64,000 nucleotides of DNA from Aquitalea aquatilis. GTDB taxonomy: Bacteria; Pseudomonadota; Gammaproteobacteria; Burkholderiales; Chromobacteriaceae. The notes below the pieces were generated by a model. The model searched no databases. It worked only from the letters and a program-made list of their open reading frames with translations, and was not told the DNA's origin. Positions within the stretch are counted from its first letter, which is position 1. Every line of letters starts with the position of its first letter. This document shows, one piece after another, positions 27,469 to 36,196 of this stretch. The position numbers and the translations under genes are program-made. Location: assembly GCF_005155025.1 (NCBI RefSeq), contig NZ_CP039731.1:186001-250000 (forward strand), given 5' to 3'.

Positions 27469-28629
27469 ATGAAACGAAGCGCGCCCGCCGCGATTCTGCT
27501 GGCAACCGGCATCCTCGCCGGTTGCAGCACCTCCAATCCGCTGGAAAAGAAACTGGACTACAAGTCCGCTGAGCCGCCGAAACTGGGCAACTCGCTGGAA
27601 GTACCGCCAGACCTGACCGCACCGCAAATCCAGAACAAATACGTGATCCCGGCCACTGGTAGCGCATCGGCGCTGGCCAGTAGCAACAATGCAGCCGCGG
27701 CACAGCAAGCAGCCGCACAGCCCGTAACGACTGAAACGGTTGCCATCAAGAGTATCGACAACATCAGCATGGAGCGCGCTGGCACCCAGCGCTGGCTCGC
27801 CGTGAAGGGCAAGTCACCTGCGGAACTGTGGCCGGTACTGAAAGCCTTCTGGCAGGAAAACGGTTTTGTCATCAAGACTGAAGAGCCTGACCTCGGCATC
27901 ATGGAAACCGACTGGGCCGAAAATCGCGCCAAGCTGCCAGCTGACGGCATTCGCAAGCTGATGGAAACCGTTGGACTGGGCGGCGCAATGTCGACTCCGG
28001 AACGCGACAAATTCCGCATCCGCCTGGAAAAAACTGCCAACGGTACCGAAATCTACTTCTCGCACCGCGGCATGTACGAAACCTTCATCAATGAAGGCAA
28101 ATCGGACACCATGTGGCAACCCCGTCCGGTAGACCCGAACCTGGAAGCCGAATTGCTGGGTCGCTTCATGATCCGCATGGGCATTACCGAAGAGAAGGCC
28201 AAGGAAGCGCTCAAGCAAACGCAGACAGTCGCAGACAAGCCTAAAGAAACCATTGTGGATGGCAAGCTGAACATCAACGACAGCTTCGACCGCGCCTGGC
28301 GTCGCGTAGGCCTGGCTCTGGATCGTATCGGCCTGGTCGTCAACGACCGCGACCGCTCGCAAGGCATTTACTATGTGAAGCCTGCCAAGGGCGAACTGGA
28401 CAAGAACGACAACACCTCCAGTGGTGGTGGTTTCTGGTCCAGCCTGGCCTTCTGGAAGAGCAAGGATGCCGAAGACAAGACCAGCCCCACCGGGCCGGAA
28501 TACCGCATCCTGGTCAAGGATGTCGGCAATGGCCTGAGCACCCTTGCGGTACAGGACAAACAAGGCAAGCAGCTGTCCGACAGCTTTGCCAAATCCGTTC
28601 TGTCCAAGCTTCAGACCGAACTACAGTAA
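27469..28629 (+). CDS. bamC: BamC outer-membrane assembly lipoprotein
   Basis: A 386-residue lipoprotein of the BAM complex that inserts beta-barrel proteins into the outer membrane. The signal peptide ends in a lipobox (ILAGCS, Cys19). An extended N-terminal region carries the conserved PPKLGNSLEVPPDLTAP motif that contacts BamD. Two helix-grip domains follow (about 105-225 and 265-386). It is co-transcribed with dapA. Confidence 0.93.
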   Translation: MKRSAPAAILLATGILAGCSTSNPLEKKLDYKSAEPPKLGNSLEVPPDLTAPQIQNKYVIPATGSASALASSNNAAAAQQAAAQPVTTETVAIKSIDNISMERAGTQRWLAVKGKSPAELWPVLKAFWQENGFVIKTEEPDLGIMETDWAENRAKLPADGIRKLMETVGLGGAMSTPERDKFRIRLEKTANGTEIYFSHRGMYETFINEGKSDTMWQPRPVDPNLEAELLGRFMIRMGITEEKAKEALKQTQTVADKPKETIVDGKLNINDSFDRAWRRVGLALDRIGLVVNDRDRSQGIYYVKPAKGELDKNDNTSSGGGFWSSLAFWKSKDAEDKTSPTGPEYRILVKDVGNGLSTLAVQDKQGKQLSDSFAKSVLSKLQTELQ

Positions 28630-28648
28630 GGCCAGCACCTTCCTAGGC

Positions 28649-28675
28649 AAAAAGCCCGCACAAGCGGGCTTTTTT
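28649..28675 (+). terminator. Terminator of dapA-bamC
   Basis: AAGCCCGC and GCGGGCTT pair around an ACAA loop and are followed by T6, 20-45 bp after the bamC stop. Confidence 0.92.
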
Positions 28676-28722
28676 CTTGCCAGCACCGGAACAGATACAA
28701 GACTTCCGGAGCATGGACGTAA

Positions 28723-28746
28723 AAAAACCGGCCGAAGCCGGTTTTT
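28723..28746 (-). terminator. Terminator of the small lipoprotein gene
   Basis: ACCGGC/GCCGGT with a CGAA loop (read as TTCG on the minus strand) is followed by T7 on the minus strand, 18 bp after the stop codon at 28764. Together with the bamC terminator it separates convergent units. Confidence 0.88.
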
Positions 28747-28763
28747 GGTGCTTTCGCGCTGAA

Positions 28764-28976
28764 TTACTGAGCAGCGGAAGCAGCCGGAGCGGAAGCAGCA
28801 GCAGCGGAAGCGTCAGCAGCCGGAGCGGAAGCGTCAGCAGCCGGAGCGGAAGCATCAGCAGCCGGAGCGGAAGCTTCAACAGCAGGAGCGGAAGCTTCAG
28901 CCGGAGCATCAGCTTTCTTACCGCAAGCGGACAGAGCAACGGCCAGCAGGGCAGCAACGAGGAGCGACTGTTTCAT
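28764..28976 (-). CDS. Small repeat-rich lipoprotein
   Basis: A 70-residue lipoprotein. The signal peptide MKQSLLVAALLAVALSAC ends in a lipobox with Cys18, followed by GKKADAPAE. The rest is only Ala, Ser, Pro, Asp and Glu, built on the heptad ASAPAAD. It resembles the family of short antitoxin-like or envelope 'LPS translocon maturation' style lipoproteins only in its N-terminus, so no function is assigned. The coding DNA contains a tandem 21-bp repeat (28811-28894). It has its own terminator and a leader of about 260 bp to the next gene. Confidence 0.75.
   Translation of the reverse strand: MKQSLLVAALLAVALSACGKKADAPAEASAPAVEASAPAADASAPAADASAPAADASAAAASAPAASAAQ
28811..28894. repeat. In-frame 21-bp tandem repeat (about 4 copies)
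   Basis: Four adjacent units are visible: 28811-28831 and 28832-28852 are identical, 28853-28873 differs at one base, and 28874-28894 is more diverged. Each encodes seven residues of the lipoprotein tail, so copy-number change would keep the frame. Confidence 0.85.
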
Positions 28977-29240
28977 TTTTTCTTGACCTTTAAAGATAAG
29001 TTAACAAGACGTCAATTTAATCGCCCAAGCTGTTTTGGATATGACTGGGCGACTGAAAATCTTTCAGTGCGCAAATTGTATCACGAAAAAAATTGCTGTG
29101 TAGGGGGGCAAGCCAGCAAAAACGCCACCAACCCTACTGCAACCTCCCGCAATGCAGCATTCCCGGCAAAATAGGCGTTTGAACGCCAATCCATGCAGGG
29201 TAGCAGCCTTGCTATGTGTACATTTGAACATCTGATGTGG

Positions 29241-30374
29241 TTATTTTGCTACAGACTGCGGAAAATGCCAATAACCAGTTAGATATCCTTGGTACAGCTG
29301 ATCCAATAACGACGGCCTGATGTCCGTAGCCGACAAGCGGCGCTGGTTGGCAAACTGTTGCCACACAGCAACATCATCCGGTTCGATTTCGAGAAGCTCA
29401 CCATTGCAATAGAACATTTCATTGCGGAACAGGATAAGGCTCTTGCGATCCAGTTCAATGCCAGCCTTGGCCAATTCAGTGGCAAATTCCTCTTCGTCCA
29501 GTTCATCGTCAGGCGCATCGTAGAATACATGCGGCTTGGGCTCGGTAAGGTAATGACCGAGAAAGTCGCTGACAATCTGTTTGTCCCAGCTAATCTGGCT
29601 CAGCATCTGGCTGACCTTGTCCACCATCTCGTCGCTGATGCGCGCCGGATCCGGTTGGCGTTGCAATTCCGGGTCGGCGTAACGCCCTTCCAGGCAGATG
29701 CGATCCTGCATATATACCAGGAACTGGGTGGCCAGTTCCTGTGTCGGCGCTGCACGGAAGCCGATGGAATAAGTCATGCCCGGCTCCAGCGCCACGCCGT
29801 AGTGTGCGCACTTGGGCGGCAGATAGAGCATATCGCCATGCTCCAGCACGAACTCCTCTTCCACACGGAAATCCTGCAATACCCTGATGGGCGCATCCGG
29901 AATGAAATCATCATCGGCCTGCGAAGAAATCTGCCAGCGCTTGCGCCCTCCCACTTGCAGCAGGAAAACATCGTAGGAGTCGAAATGCGGACCAACCGTG
30001 CCACCCGGCGGGGCATAGCTGATCATCAGGTCGTCCAGCCTGGAGAAGGGGATGAAATCGAATTGCCACAGGATGTTGTCGATATGCGGCAAGTGGTGAT
30101 TGACGTTCTGCACCAGAATGGTCCAGTCAGTTTCACCGAGCTTGCGGAAGCGGGCGGGACGGAAGGGGCCACGCTCCAGATGCCATTTACCGTTACGATT
30201 TTCGATCAGGCGGGATTCAACATCCTCCTGCATCGCCAGTTCGGACAGGCATTTGAAATCAACATGCGGCCCCACATCGGTCAGTGCACCGCGAATCAGC
30301 AAAGGTTTTTTTTGCCAGTAATCTTGAAGAAACTCTTCAGGGGTGAGTCCACCCAGCAATGTCATCGGTTTCAT
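29241..30374 (-). CDS. roxA: Ribosomal protein L16 arginine hydroxylase (RoxA/YcfD)
   Basis: A 377-residue cupin/JmjC 2-oxoglutarate oxygenase that hydroxylates an arginine in ribosomal protein L16. The Fe(II) ligands His and Asp are in VGPHFDSYDVF and the distal His in YLPPKCAHYGVALE. A dimerisation and winged-helix C-terminal region follows. N-terminal FLQDYWQKKPLLIRGAL is family typical. Stand-alone gene, divergent from slyD. The 264-bp gap between this stop and the lipoprotein start holds the lipoprotein's promoter region and nothing else I recognise. Confidence 0.93.
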   Translation of the reverse strand: MKPMTLLGGLTPEEFLQDYWQKKPLLIRGALTDVGPHVDFKCLSELAMQEDVESRLIENRNGKWHLERGPFRPARFRKLGETDWTILVQNVNHHLPHIDNILWQFDFIPFSRLDDLMISYAPPGGTVGPHFDSYDVFLLQVGGRKRWQISSQADDDFIPDAPIRVLQDFRVEEEFVLEHGDMLYLPPKCAHYGVALEPGMTYSIGFRAAPTQELATQFLVYMQDRICLEGRYADPELQRQPDPARISDEMVDKVSQMLSQISWDKQIVSDFLGHYLTEPKPHVFYDAPDDELDEEEFATELAKAGIELDRKSLILFRNEMFYCNGELLEIEPDDVAVWQQFANQRRLSATDIRPSLLDQLYQGYLTGYWHFPQSVAK

Positions 30375-30514
30375 GGCAGTTTCACGGGCTTGCAGGCCCT
30401 TCTATGGTTTACAATACGTTCAAGCGGCTGTTCCGCACCATTCCTTGCAGGAGAATGGAAGACTCGCGCTCCCTGCCCTGTCAAGATTTTTCATTTCATC
30501 CCGGACAATTTCTG

Positions 30515-30994
30515 ATGCAAATCGCCAAAGATACCGTCGTTACCCTCCACTACGAGATGTTCGACGCGGAGAATACTCTCCTCGACAAAACCGAAGAACC
30601 GATTGCCTACCTGCACGGTGGCTATGATGGCATCTTCCCGCTGGTGGAAGAGGCTCTGCACGGCAAGGCAGTTGGCGACTCCGTGGACGTCAAGCTGACC
30701 CCGGACGATGCCTTCGGCGACCCGGAAGAAGAGCTGGTCCGCGTCGAAGATCTGGACGTATTCCCGGCCGACGTTGAAGTTGGCATGATGTTCGAAGCCG
30801 ACGATCCGGAAACCGGCGACGTGCTGCTGTTCCGTGTCACCGACATCGCTGACGGCAAGGCCATTGTTGATGCCAACCACCCGCTGGCTGGCCAGACCAT
30901 CCGTTTTGTTGCCAAGGTAACCGAAGTACGCGCAGCCACCGCTGAAGAACTCAGCCACGGCCACGTACACGGTGCCCACGGCCACCACCACTAA
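30515..30994 (+). CDS. slyD: FKBP-type peptidyl-prolyl isomerase SlyD
   Basis: A 159-residue isomerase and metallochaperone. The FKBP domain (MQIAKDTVVTLHYEMFDAENTLLD; PEEELVRVEDL) is interrupted by the insert-in-flap domain (about 70-128) with chaperone activity. The short tail HGHVHGAHGHHH is His-rich and would bind nickel, though it is shorter than in E. coli. The start at 30515 was chosen by homology; the open frame to 30359 is antisense to roxA. Confidence 0.93.
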   Translation: MQIAKDTVVTLHYEMFDAENTLLDKTEEPIAYLHGGYDGIFPLVEEALHGKAVGDSVDVKLTPDDAFGDPEEELVRVEDLDVFPADVEVGMMFEADDPETGDVLLFRVTDIADGKAIVDANHPLAGQTIRFVAKVTEVRAATAEELSHGHVHGAHGHHH

Positions 30995-31400
30995 GCCGTG
31001 ACGACCGGCCTATGCCGGTCTGATCTGTGCTCGAAATAGGCGCAGTCTGAGTCCTCTTGCGGGACAAGGGCTACGCCTGTTTTCATTTCAGGCCTACGGC
31101 GACCATGGCAGCTTAAGCGGACATGTGTGCCCGGCACACCATCCCCGTCACTACACTCAGTCAAAGACCGCAACACACCCTGCTCTGCCCGCCTCACCAT
31201 CAGCCTCCGGCATGATCAGCAGGCCAGACAATTCAGCGATCACCATCGGAATAATCCGCCAAGGATACGGCAGGTGCCAGCATGCCGTTGTAATCAAACC
31301 ATCCCTTTGATGCAAGGCAAGCAAGTGCGATTGATTCGCCAGCGGGCAGCCGATCAGCCGCACGCGAGGGCAATGCAGCCTATAACAAGCAAGCCCCTGC
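30995..31400. other. Non-coding 406-bp gap between slyD and prmC
   Basis: Only a hairpin just after slyD is recognisable (GACCGGC 31003-31009, GCCGGTC 31014-31020, CTAT loop), without a T run. Short ORFs on both strands look non-coding. The segment is downstream of both flanking genes, so no promoter is required. Confidence 0.5.
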
Positions 31401-32222
31401 TTATATGCCAGCCATCTGCCCTATGCTTACCCGGTCCAGCCCGGCAAGGTCGGGTAGCGTCGCCACATTCTGCAAGCCGGCAGACTGCAGCAACTGCCGC
31501 ACGGCGTCTCCCTGATCGAAACCATGCTCCAGCATCAGCCAGCCTCCCGCCTTCAAACGCGCCGGTGCGCCCGCAATAATCTCGCGCAGGCAACTCAAAC
31601 CGTCATCCTCGTCGGTCAGGGCCATGCGTGGCTCGAAGCGCACATCGCCTTCGGCCAGATGGTGGTCGTGCTGTTCGATATACGGCGGATTGGAAATAAT
31701 CAGGTCAAAGCCAGCAGACTCGCCCAGCGGCTGATACCAGCTGCCCTGATGAAAACGGATGCTTGCTCCCAGCTGCTGCGCATTGCCCATGGCTACTTGC
31801 AAGGCAGCGGCCGACAGATCCACTGCCGACACCTGCCAGTTGGCCGCTTCCAGCGTCAGGGTAATGGCAATGGCACCGCTGCCACAGCCCAGATCAACCA
31901 CTTGCGCCGGAGCCTGTCCCAGCCTCGCCAATGCAGCTTCGACCAGATGTTCGGTTTCCGGGCGCGGAATCAGCACCGCAGGGCTGACATTGAAATTGCG
32001 GCCATAGAATTCGCGCTCGCCCAGCAGATAAGCCATCGGCTCACCCTGTAGCCGGCGCAGGGCCAGTTGCTCGAACTGGCTGGCCTCCACCTCGCTCAGC
32101 GGCAGATCGGGATCGGCAATCAGCCGGGCATGGGTCAGGCCGGGACGCACATGCTGCAATAGCATGCGTGCTTCCAGCCGGGGCAAGGGATGACGCCGCA
32201 GCGCCTGTTGCAGTGTCAGCAT
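31401..32222 (-). CDS. prmC: Peptide-chain release factor N5-glutamine methyltransferase
   Basis: A 273-residue SAM methyltransferase that modifies the GGQ glutamine of RF1 and RF2. An N-terminal helical domain carries YLLGEREFYGR and VLIPRPETEHLVE. The SAM loop is VVDLGCGSGAIAI and the catalytic motif is ISNPPYIE. The start at 32222 leaves only 2 bases after the mgtE stop, so it is probably co-translated with mgtE; the longer in-frame ORF to 32714 is out of frame with mgtE and non-coding. Confidence 0.94.
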   Translation of the reverse strand: MLTLQQALRRHPLPRLEARMLLQHVRPGLTHARLIADPDLPLSEVEASQFEQLALRRLQGEPMAYLLGEREFYGRNFNVSPAVLIPRPETEHLVEAALARLGQAPAQVVDLGCGSGAIAITLTLEAANWQVSAVDLSAAALQVAMGNAQQLGASIRFHQGSWYQPLGESAGFDLIISNPPYIEQHDHHLAEGDVRFEPRMALTDEDDGLSCLREIIAGAPARLKAGGWLMLEHGFDQGDAVRQLLQSAGLQNVATLPDLAGLDRVSIGQMAGI

Positions 32223-32224
32223 GT

Positions 32225-33625
32225 CTAGAGCAGGAAAAGAGTGGCCAGGCCGAGAAAGATGAAGAAACCACCGGAGTCGGTACAAGCGGTGATCAGCACG
32301 CTGGAGCCCAGCGCCGGGTCGCGCCCCAGCTTTTGCATCAGCGAGGGAATCAGCACGCCCATGGTCGCTGCCAGCATCAGGTTGAGTGTCATGGCGGCCA
32401 GCATGACCAGTCCCAGCGATAGCCGTCCGTACAGGGCCCAGGCAACCAGGCCGATGGCACCACCCCATACCAGACCATTGATGATGCTGACCCCCAGCTC
32501 TTTGCGCCACAGCCGCCAAGCCTGACCGACCTGCATCTGCCCTATGGCCAGCGCTCGCACAATCATGGTGATGGTCTGATTGCCCGCGTTGCCGCCGATA
32601 CCCGCCACAATCGGCATAAGCGCAGCCAGTGCCACCAACTGGTTGATGGAATGCTCGAAAGCACCAATCACCCGCGAGGCGACAAAAGCGGTACACAGAT
32701 TGATGGCCAGCCATGCCCAGCGGTTCTTTACCGAATCAACCACCGGAGCGAACAGGTCTTCTTCTTCTTTCAAACCTGCCAGATTCAGCACTTCGCTGTC
32801 CGACTCCTCACGCATGACGTCGACCATCTCATCCACGGTGAGCCGGCCAATTAGCGCACCACGCTCGTCGACCACCGGTGCCGATACCAGATCGTAGCGC
32901 TCGAAAGCCAGCGCGGCATCGCGTGCCTCGTCTTCCGGCCGGAAGGACACGACCTCGGTCGCCATCACCTCGGACACCATTTGCTCCGGGTCCGCCACCA
33001 GCAGGCTACGCAAGGGCAGTACACCACACAGCACTTCTTCGGCATCCAATACGAAAATCTTGTCGGTCTGGTGTGGCAGCTCATCGAAGCGCCGCAAGTA
33101 GCGCAATACCACTTCGCAGCTGACATCGGCACGGATTTTCACCAGTTCGAAGTCCATCAGCGCACCGATAGAGCCTTCCGGGTAGGACAGCGCAGATTGC
33201 AATTGCTCGCGTTCGGCTTCGTCCAGTTCGCCCATCACTTCGTAGACAACCTGCCGTGGCAAGTCGCCAGCCAGTTCGGCCAGCTCGTCGGTATCCAATT
33301 GGCGCACAGCGGCAACCAGCTCGTCCGGCTCCATGGATTCGATCAGCGTTTCGCGCACCGCATCGGAAACTTCCAGCAGGATGTCGCCATCCTGCTGAGA
33401 CTTGACGCGCTCCCACACCAGCAAGCGCTCGTCCAGCGGCAAAGCCTCCAGGATGTAGGCAATGTCCGCCGGGTGCAGGCTTTGCAGTCTTTGCTCCAGC
33501 TCTTGCAGGACATGGGGGGCCGGCAGGCGCTCATCGCGCTCGTGATGCAGCTCAATCAGCCTTTGCACCTCGGCAAGGCTTTCACTCAATCGTTCAGCAG
33601 TTTGTTTTTTTTCGACAACCGTCAA
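32225..33625 (-). CDS. mgtE: Magnesium transporter MgtE
   Basis: A 466-residue Mg2+ channel/transporter. The cytosolic N domain (about 30-130, HPADIAYILEALP) is followed by two CBS domains (about 135-265, VSEVMATEVVSF, LIGRLTVDEMVDVM) and five membrane helices with the pore motif GGNAGNQTITMIVRALAIGQ. A TTG at 33625 is chosen as start since GGAAGGAG lies 6 bases before it; a second TTG at 33631 abuts the RBS and no ATG is available. The non-ATG start implies modest translation. Confidence 0.9.
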   Translation of the reverse strand: MTVVEKKQTAERLSESLAEVQRLIELHHERDERLPAPHVLQELEQRLQSLHPADIAYILEALPLDERLLVWERVKSQQDGDILLEVSDAVRETLIESMEPDELVAAVRQLDTDELAELAGDLPRQVVYEVMGELDEAEREQLQSALSYPEGSIGALMDFELVKIRADVSCEVVLRYLRRFDELPHQTDKIFVLDAEEVLCGVLPLRSLLVADPEQMVSEVMATEVVSFRPEDEARDAALAFERYDLVSAPVVDERGALIGRLTVDEMVDVMREESDSEVLNLAGLKEEEDLFAPVVDSVKNRWAWLAINLCTAFVASRVIGAFEHSINQLVALAALMPIVAGIGGNAGNQTITMIVRALAIGQMQVGQAWRLWRKELGVSIINGLVWGGAIGLVAWALYGRLSLGLVMLAAMTLNLMLAATMGVLIPSLMQKLGRDPALGSSVLITACTDSGGFFIFLGLATLFLL

Positions 33626-33745
33626 GCACAACTCCTTCCGCCGGGGCGACAGAAGCTGGACAGCACAGTCGGAACGGCGGGAATCAACTACGGGAAAGGG
33701 GGTAGCCAGCGGCTATGGGGTAACTGGGTAAGTCCATGTGCAATA

Positions 33746-33763
33746 CCGCGCTTTACAGCGCGG
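33746..33763. other. Hairpin in the mgtE leader
   Basis: CCGCGCT/AGCGCGG with a TTAC-type loop lies about 125 bp upstream of mgtE in its 216-bp leader. A second GC-rich hairpin (33804-33823) lies just after mtgA. Neither has a T run. The spacer between (33660-33745) is G-rich on the plus strand and does not resemble a known Mg2+ riboswitch that I can recognise. Confidence 0.4.
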
Positions 33764-33841
33764 CAGAACGGATAAACAAGGCGGGAATTGTAACACGAGC
33801 ACTCCCCGGCCTTCCAGCCGGGGGATGTACGGTGCAATGGC

Positions 33842-34525
33842 TTAAGGCAGGTCGGCGTACTGCATGCGCCGCTGGATGATGCGGGTCTTGCGTGCCAGGC
33901 CGGGCGCACCACGATGCTCGTCGTAGTAGCGCGGATTAGGGACCATGGCCGCCAGCTTTGCGGCCTGGCCGGCAGACAGGCGCGCGGCACTGGTGTGGAA
34001 GTAATAACGGGCCGCTGCTTCGGCACCGAATACACCATTACCCCACTCGATCACATTCAGATAGATCTCGAAGATGCGCCGCTTGTCGAGCACGTTCTCC
34101 AGCATCACGGTGATCACGGCCTCTTCCAGCTTGCGCCACGGGGTTTTCTTGCTGGACAGGAACAGGTTCTTCGCCAATTGCTGGCTGATGGTGGAACCGC
34201 CCGCCACGATATGGCCCTGCTTCAGGTTTTTCTCGAAAGCCGCCTCGATGCCATCCCAGTCGAACCCTTCGTGATCGGCAAACTTGGCGTCCTCGGCAGC
34301 AATCAGCGCCCGTTTGAGATTGGCAGAAATCTGGCTGTAGGGCACCCACTTCTGCCGCAACTCGGCATTGGGGTCGTCTTCCTGCAGCTTGGCCAGTTGC
34401 TCGTTCATGAAGGCACTGGCTGCGGGATTATGGTTTCGCCAGTACACCACGTGCGCCAGAATCCACAGGTTGTACAACACAATGGCGGCCACCAGGACCG
34501 CCATGATTTTCAGAAAGAGACGCAT
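33842..34525 (-). CDS. mtgA: Monofunctional peptidoglycan glycosyltransferase
   Basis: A 227-residue inner-membrane GT51 enzyme polymerising lipid II. One N-terminal membrane segment (about 5-25) precedes the GT51 domain with catalytic Glu in AAEDAKFADHEGFDW and the motifs GGSTISQQLAKNLFL and RRIFEIYLNVIEWGNGVFGAEAA. No transpeptidase domain. It directly follows aroE (4-bp gap). Confidence 0.95.
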   Translation of the reverse strand: MRLFLKIMAVLVAAIVLYNLWILAHVVYWRNHNPAASAFMNEQLAKLQEDDPNAELRQKWVPYSQISANLKRALIAAEDAKFADHEGFDWDGIEAAFEKNLKQGHIVAGGSTISQQLAKNLFLSSKKTPWRKLEEAVITVMLENVLDKRRIFEIYLNVIEWGNGVFGAEAAARYYFHTSAARLSAGQAAKLAAMVPNPRYYDEHRGAPGLARKTRIIQRRMQYADLP

Positions 34526-34529
34526 CGGA

Positions 34530-35351
34530 TCAGGCCAGCACTTCCCTCAGCATATTGGTGACCTTGCGGGTGTCCGGCTGCACACCGCGCCAGATATGGA
34601 AGGACTCGGCAGCCTGCTCTACCAGCATGCCCAGGCCATCGGCCAGCATGCCGGCGTTTTCGCTCTGGGCACGCTTGAGGAAGGGGGTCAGACCCTTGCT
34701 GTACACCATGTCGTATGCCAGGGTGCGGGCGGTAAAAATATTGGCCGGCAAGGGCGGAATCTCATTGTGCAGGCTGGTCGAGGTGCCATTGATGATGATG
34801 TCGAAGGTTTTGCCTTCCAGCGCCTCGTAGCCACTGGCCACCACCTCGCCCCAAGGGGAGAAATGATGGGCAATGGATTCGGCCTTGATCAGGGTACGAT
34901 TGGCGATGGTCACCTTGGCCGGCTTCTGCTCCAGAATCGGTTCCAGCACACCGCGCACGGCACCGCCGGCACCCAGGATCAGGATGCTCTTGCCCGCCAT
35001 GGGGAAATCCAGATTGTCCACGATGTCGCGCACCAGTCCAACGCCATCGGTATTGTCGCCAAACACCTTGCCATCACGGAAAGTCAGGGTATTCACCGCT
35101 TCGGCAGCGCGGGCGCGCTCGGTGACCTCCTGGGCAAAGCGGAAGGCATCCCCCTTGAACGGCAGGGTGACATTCAGCCCCAGGCCGCCGGCCCGGACAA
35201 ATTCACTGACTACTTCGTTGAACTTGCCCAGCTCGGCAAACAGCTTTTCGTACTGGATGGACTCACCGGTGGCACTGGCGAATTCATTGTGGATAAACGG
35301 CGACTGGCTATGGGAAACGGGGTTACCGATGACGGCGTAACGGTTGATCAT
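34530..35351 (-). CDS. aroE: Shikimate dehydrogenase
   Basis: A 273-residue NADPH-dependent enzyme of aromatic amino acid synthesis. Shikimate-binding NPVSHSQSPFIHN and catalytic Lys in NVTLPFKG are in the N-terminal domain; the NADPH domain has GAGGAVRGV and ANRT. The start at 35351 (MINRYAVIG) was chosen by family alignment over in-frame Met codons up to 35441. Confidence 0.96.
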   Translation of the reverse strand: MINRYAVIGNPVSHSQSPFIHNEFASATGESIQYEKLFAELGKFNEVVSEFVRAGGLGLNVTLPFKGDAFRFAQEVTERARAAEAVNTLTFRDGKVFGDNTDGVGLVRDIVDNLDFPMAGKSILILGAGGAVRGVLEPILEQKPAKVTIANRTLIKAESIAHHFSPWGEVVASGYEALEGKTFDIIINGTSTSLHNEIPPLPANIFTARTLAYDMVYSKGLTPFLKRAQSENAGMLADGLGMLVEQAAESFHIWRGVQPDTRKVTNMLREVLA

Positions 35352-35477
35352 GATCAGCTTTCTTGGATTCCTGTGGTGCTTCCGCGTCGTGCGGTTCATC
35401 TGCTGAGGTAGCACTTTGCCGTGTAACGTCATAAACATCAACCGGTCAATACCCCTGTCCCAACAATAAGGTCGTGC

Positions 35478-35930
35478 TCAGCCCTGCACCCAGGGCAGGC
35501 CATGCGCCTTCCAGCCTGTCAGCAGGCCACGATGCTCATGCTCGTCCTTGTCACCCTCGAAACCCTCCAGCACGTTGTAAACCCGGGTATAACCAGCTGC
35601 ACGGGCTTGCGTGGCGGCCTCGTGTGAGCGCACGCCGCTGCGGCACATCAGCAACAGCACAGCCTGCTTGTCGACTGCACCTTGCAGCTGCTCGACAAAC
35701 TGCACATTGACTTGCATGCCGGGGAAGCTGCGCAGCTCGATACGCAAGGCACCGGGCACCACGCCGACAAACTGCCATTCGGCCGCACTGCGCACATCCA
35801 CCAGTACCGCGCCGGGCAGATGCTGAGCCAGATAATGCGCTTCGGGTGGAGTGAGCGCGCCCTGATAGGGCAGTTGCTGGGCAGCTGCACGCTCGGCAGC
35901 CGTTTGCAGGATCAAATCGGTCTGGTCCAT
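35478..35930 (-). CDS. Rhodanese-domain protein
   Basis: A 150-residue protein with a single rhodanese domain (about 25-140). The active-site Cys is in LLLMCRSGVRSHEAA, giving a CRSGVRS loop; VLVDVRSAAEW and YNVLEGFEGD are typical. It probably moves sulfane sulfur, acceptor unknown. The start at 35930 has GAGGAAA upstream. It is divergent from glnA and its promoter overlaps the glnA NtrC region. Confidence 0.87.
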   Translation of the reverse strand: MDQTDLILQTAAERAAAQQLPYQGALTPPEAHYLAQHLPGAVLVDVRSAAEWQFVGVVPGALRIELRSFPGMQVNVQFVEQLQGAVDKQAVLLLMCRSGVRSHEAATQARAAGYTRVYNVLEGFEGDKDEHEHRGLLTGWKAHGLPWVQG

Positions 35931-36001
35931 TGCTTTCCTCTCTTTGTAATAGGGGCATGCCACGATGCCGTCAGGGCATCTACCATCACCCGCCGGCGTT
36001 A

Positions 36002-36018
36002 TGCACAGATATAGTGCA
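36002..36018. promoter_or_regulatory. NtrC site 1 upstream of glnA
   Basis: TGCACAGATATAGTGCA is a perfect TGCAC-N7-GTGCA dyad, the NtrC (NRI) consensus. Its centre is about 127 bp upstream of the predicted sigma-54 start site. Confidence 0.85.
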
Positions 36019-36032
36019 CTCGCACCACGGAA

Positions 36033-36049
36033 TGCATTATTTTGGTGCA
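36033..36049. promoter_or_regulatory. NtrC site 2 upstream of glnA
   Basis: TGCATTATTTTGGTGCA has one mismatch from TGCAC-N7-GTGCA. It is 31 bp (about three helical turns) from site 1, the spacing known for the E. coli glnA enhancer. Confidence 0.82.
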
Positions 36050-36111
36050 TTCATAAGCGCTAGCCGTGTACCAAGCCCTGTGACACAATGATTACATTAG
36101 TGTTCGTACCC

Positions 36112-36127
36112 TGGCACGCTTCATGCT
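36112..36127 (+). promoter_or_regulatory. Sigma-54 promoter of glnA
   Basis: TGGCACGCTTCATGCT matches the -24/-12 consensus TGGCACG-N4-TTGCT with one mismatch. The GG (36113-36114) and GC (36125-36126) are 10 bases apart as required. Start site is expected near 36137, 60 bp before the glnA ATG. Confidence 0.85.
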
Positions 36128-36196
36128 TCCAGTGAGGCGTACCATCTTTATCAAGCAATATTGCTTTCGATGCACGTTGCCTTTAGGAGAACATTC

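Noticed and set aside
28779-28910. CRISPR-like repeat array
   Set aside because: Repeats are adjacent with no spacers and lie in a coding frame.
28677-29174. Ser/Gly-rich plus-strand ORF opposite the small lipoprotein
   Set aside because: Its SRSGS-type repeats are the complement of the ASAPAAD-coding repeat; the minus strand has a signal peptide, RBS and terminator.
30995-31400. Possible small genes in the slyD-prmC gap
   Set aside because: ORFs of 60-80 codons on both strands lack RBS, composition and family support.
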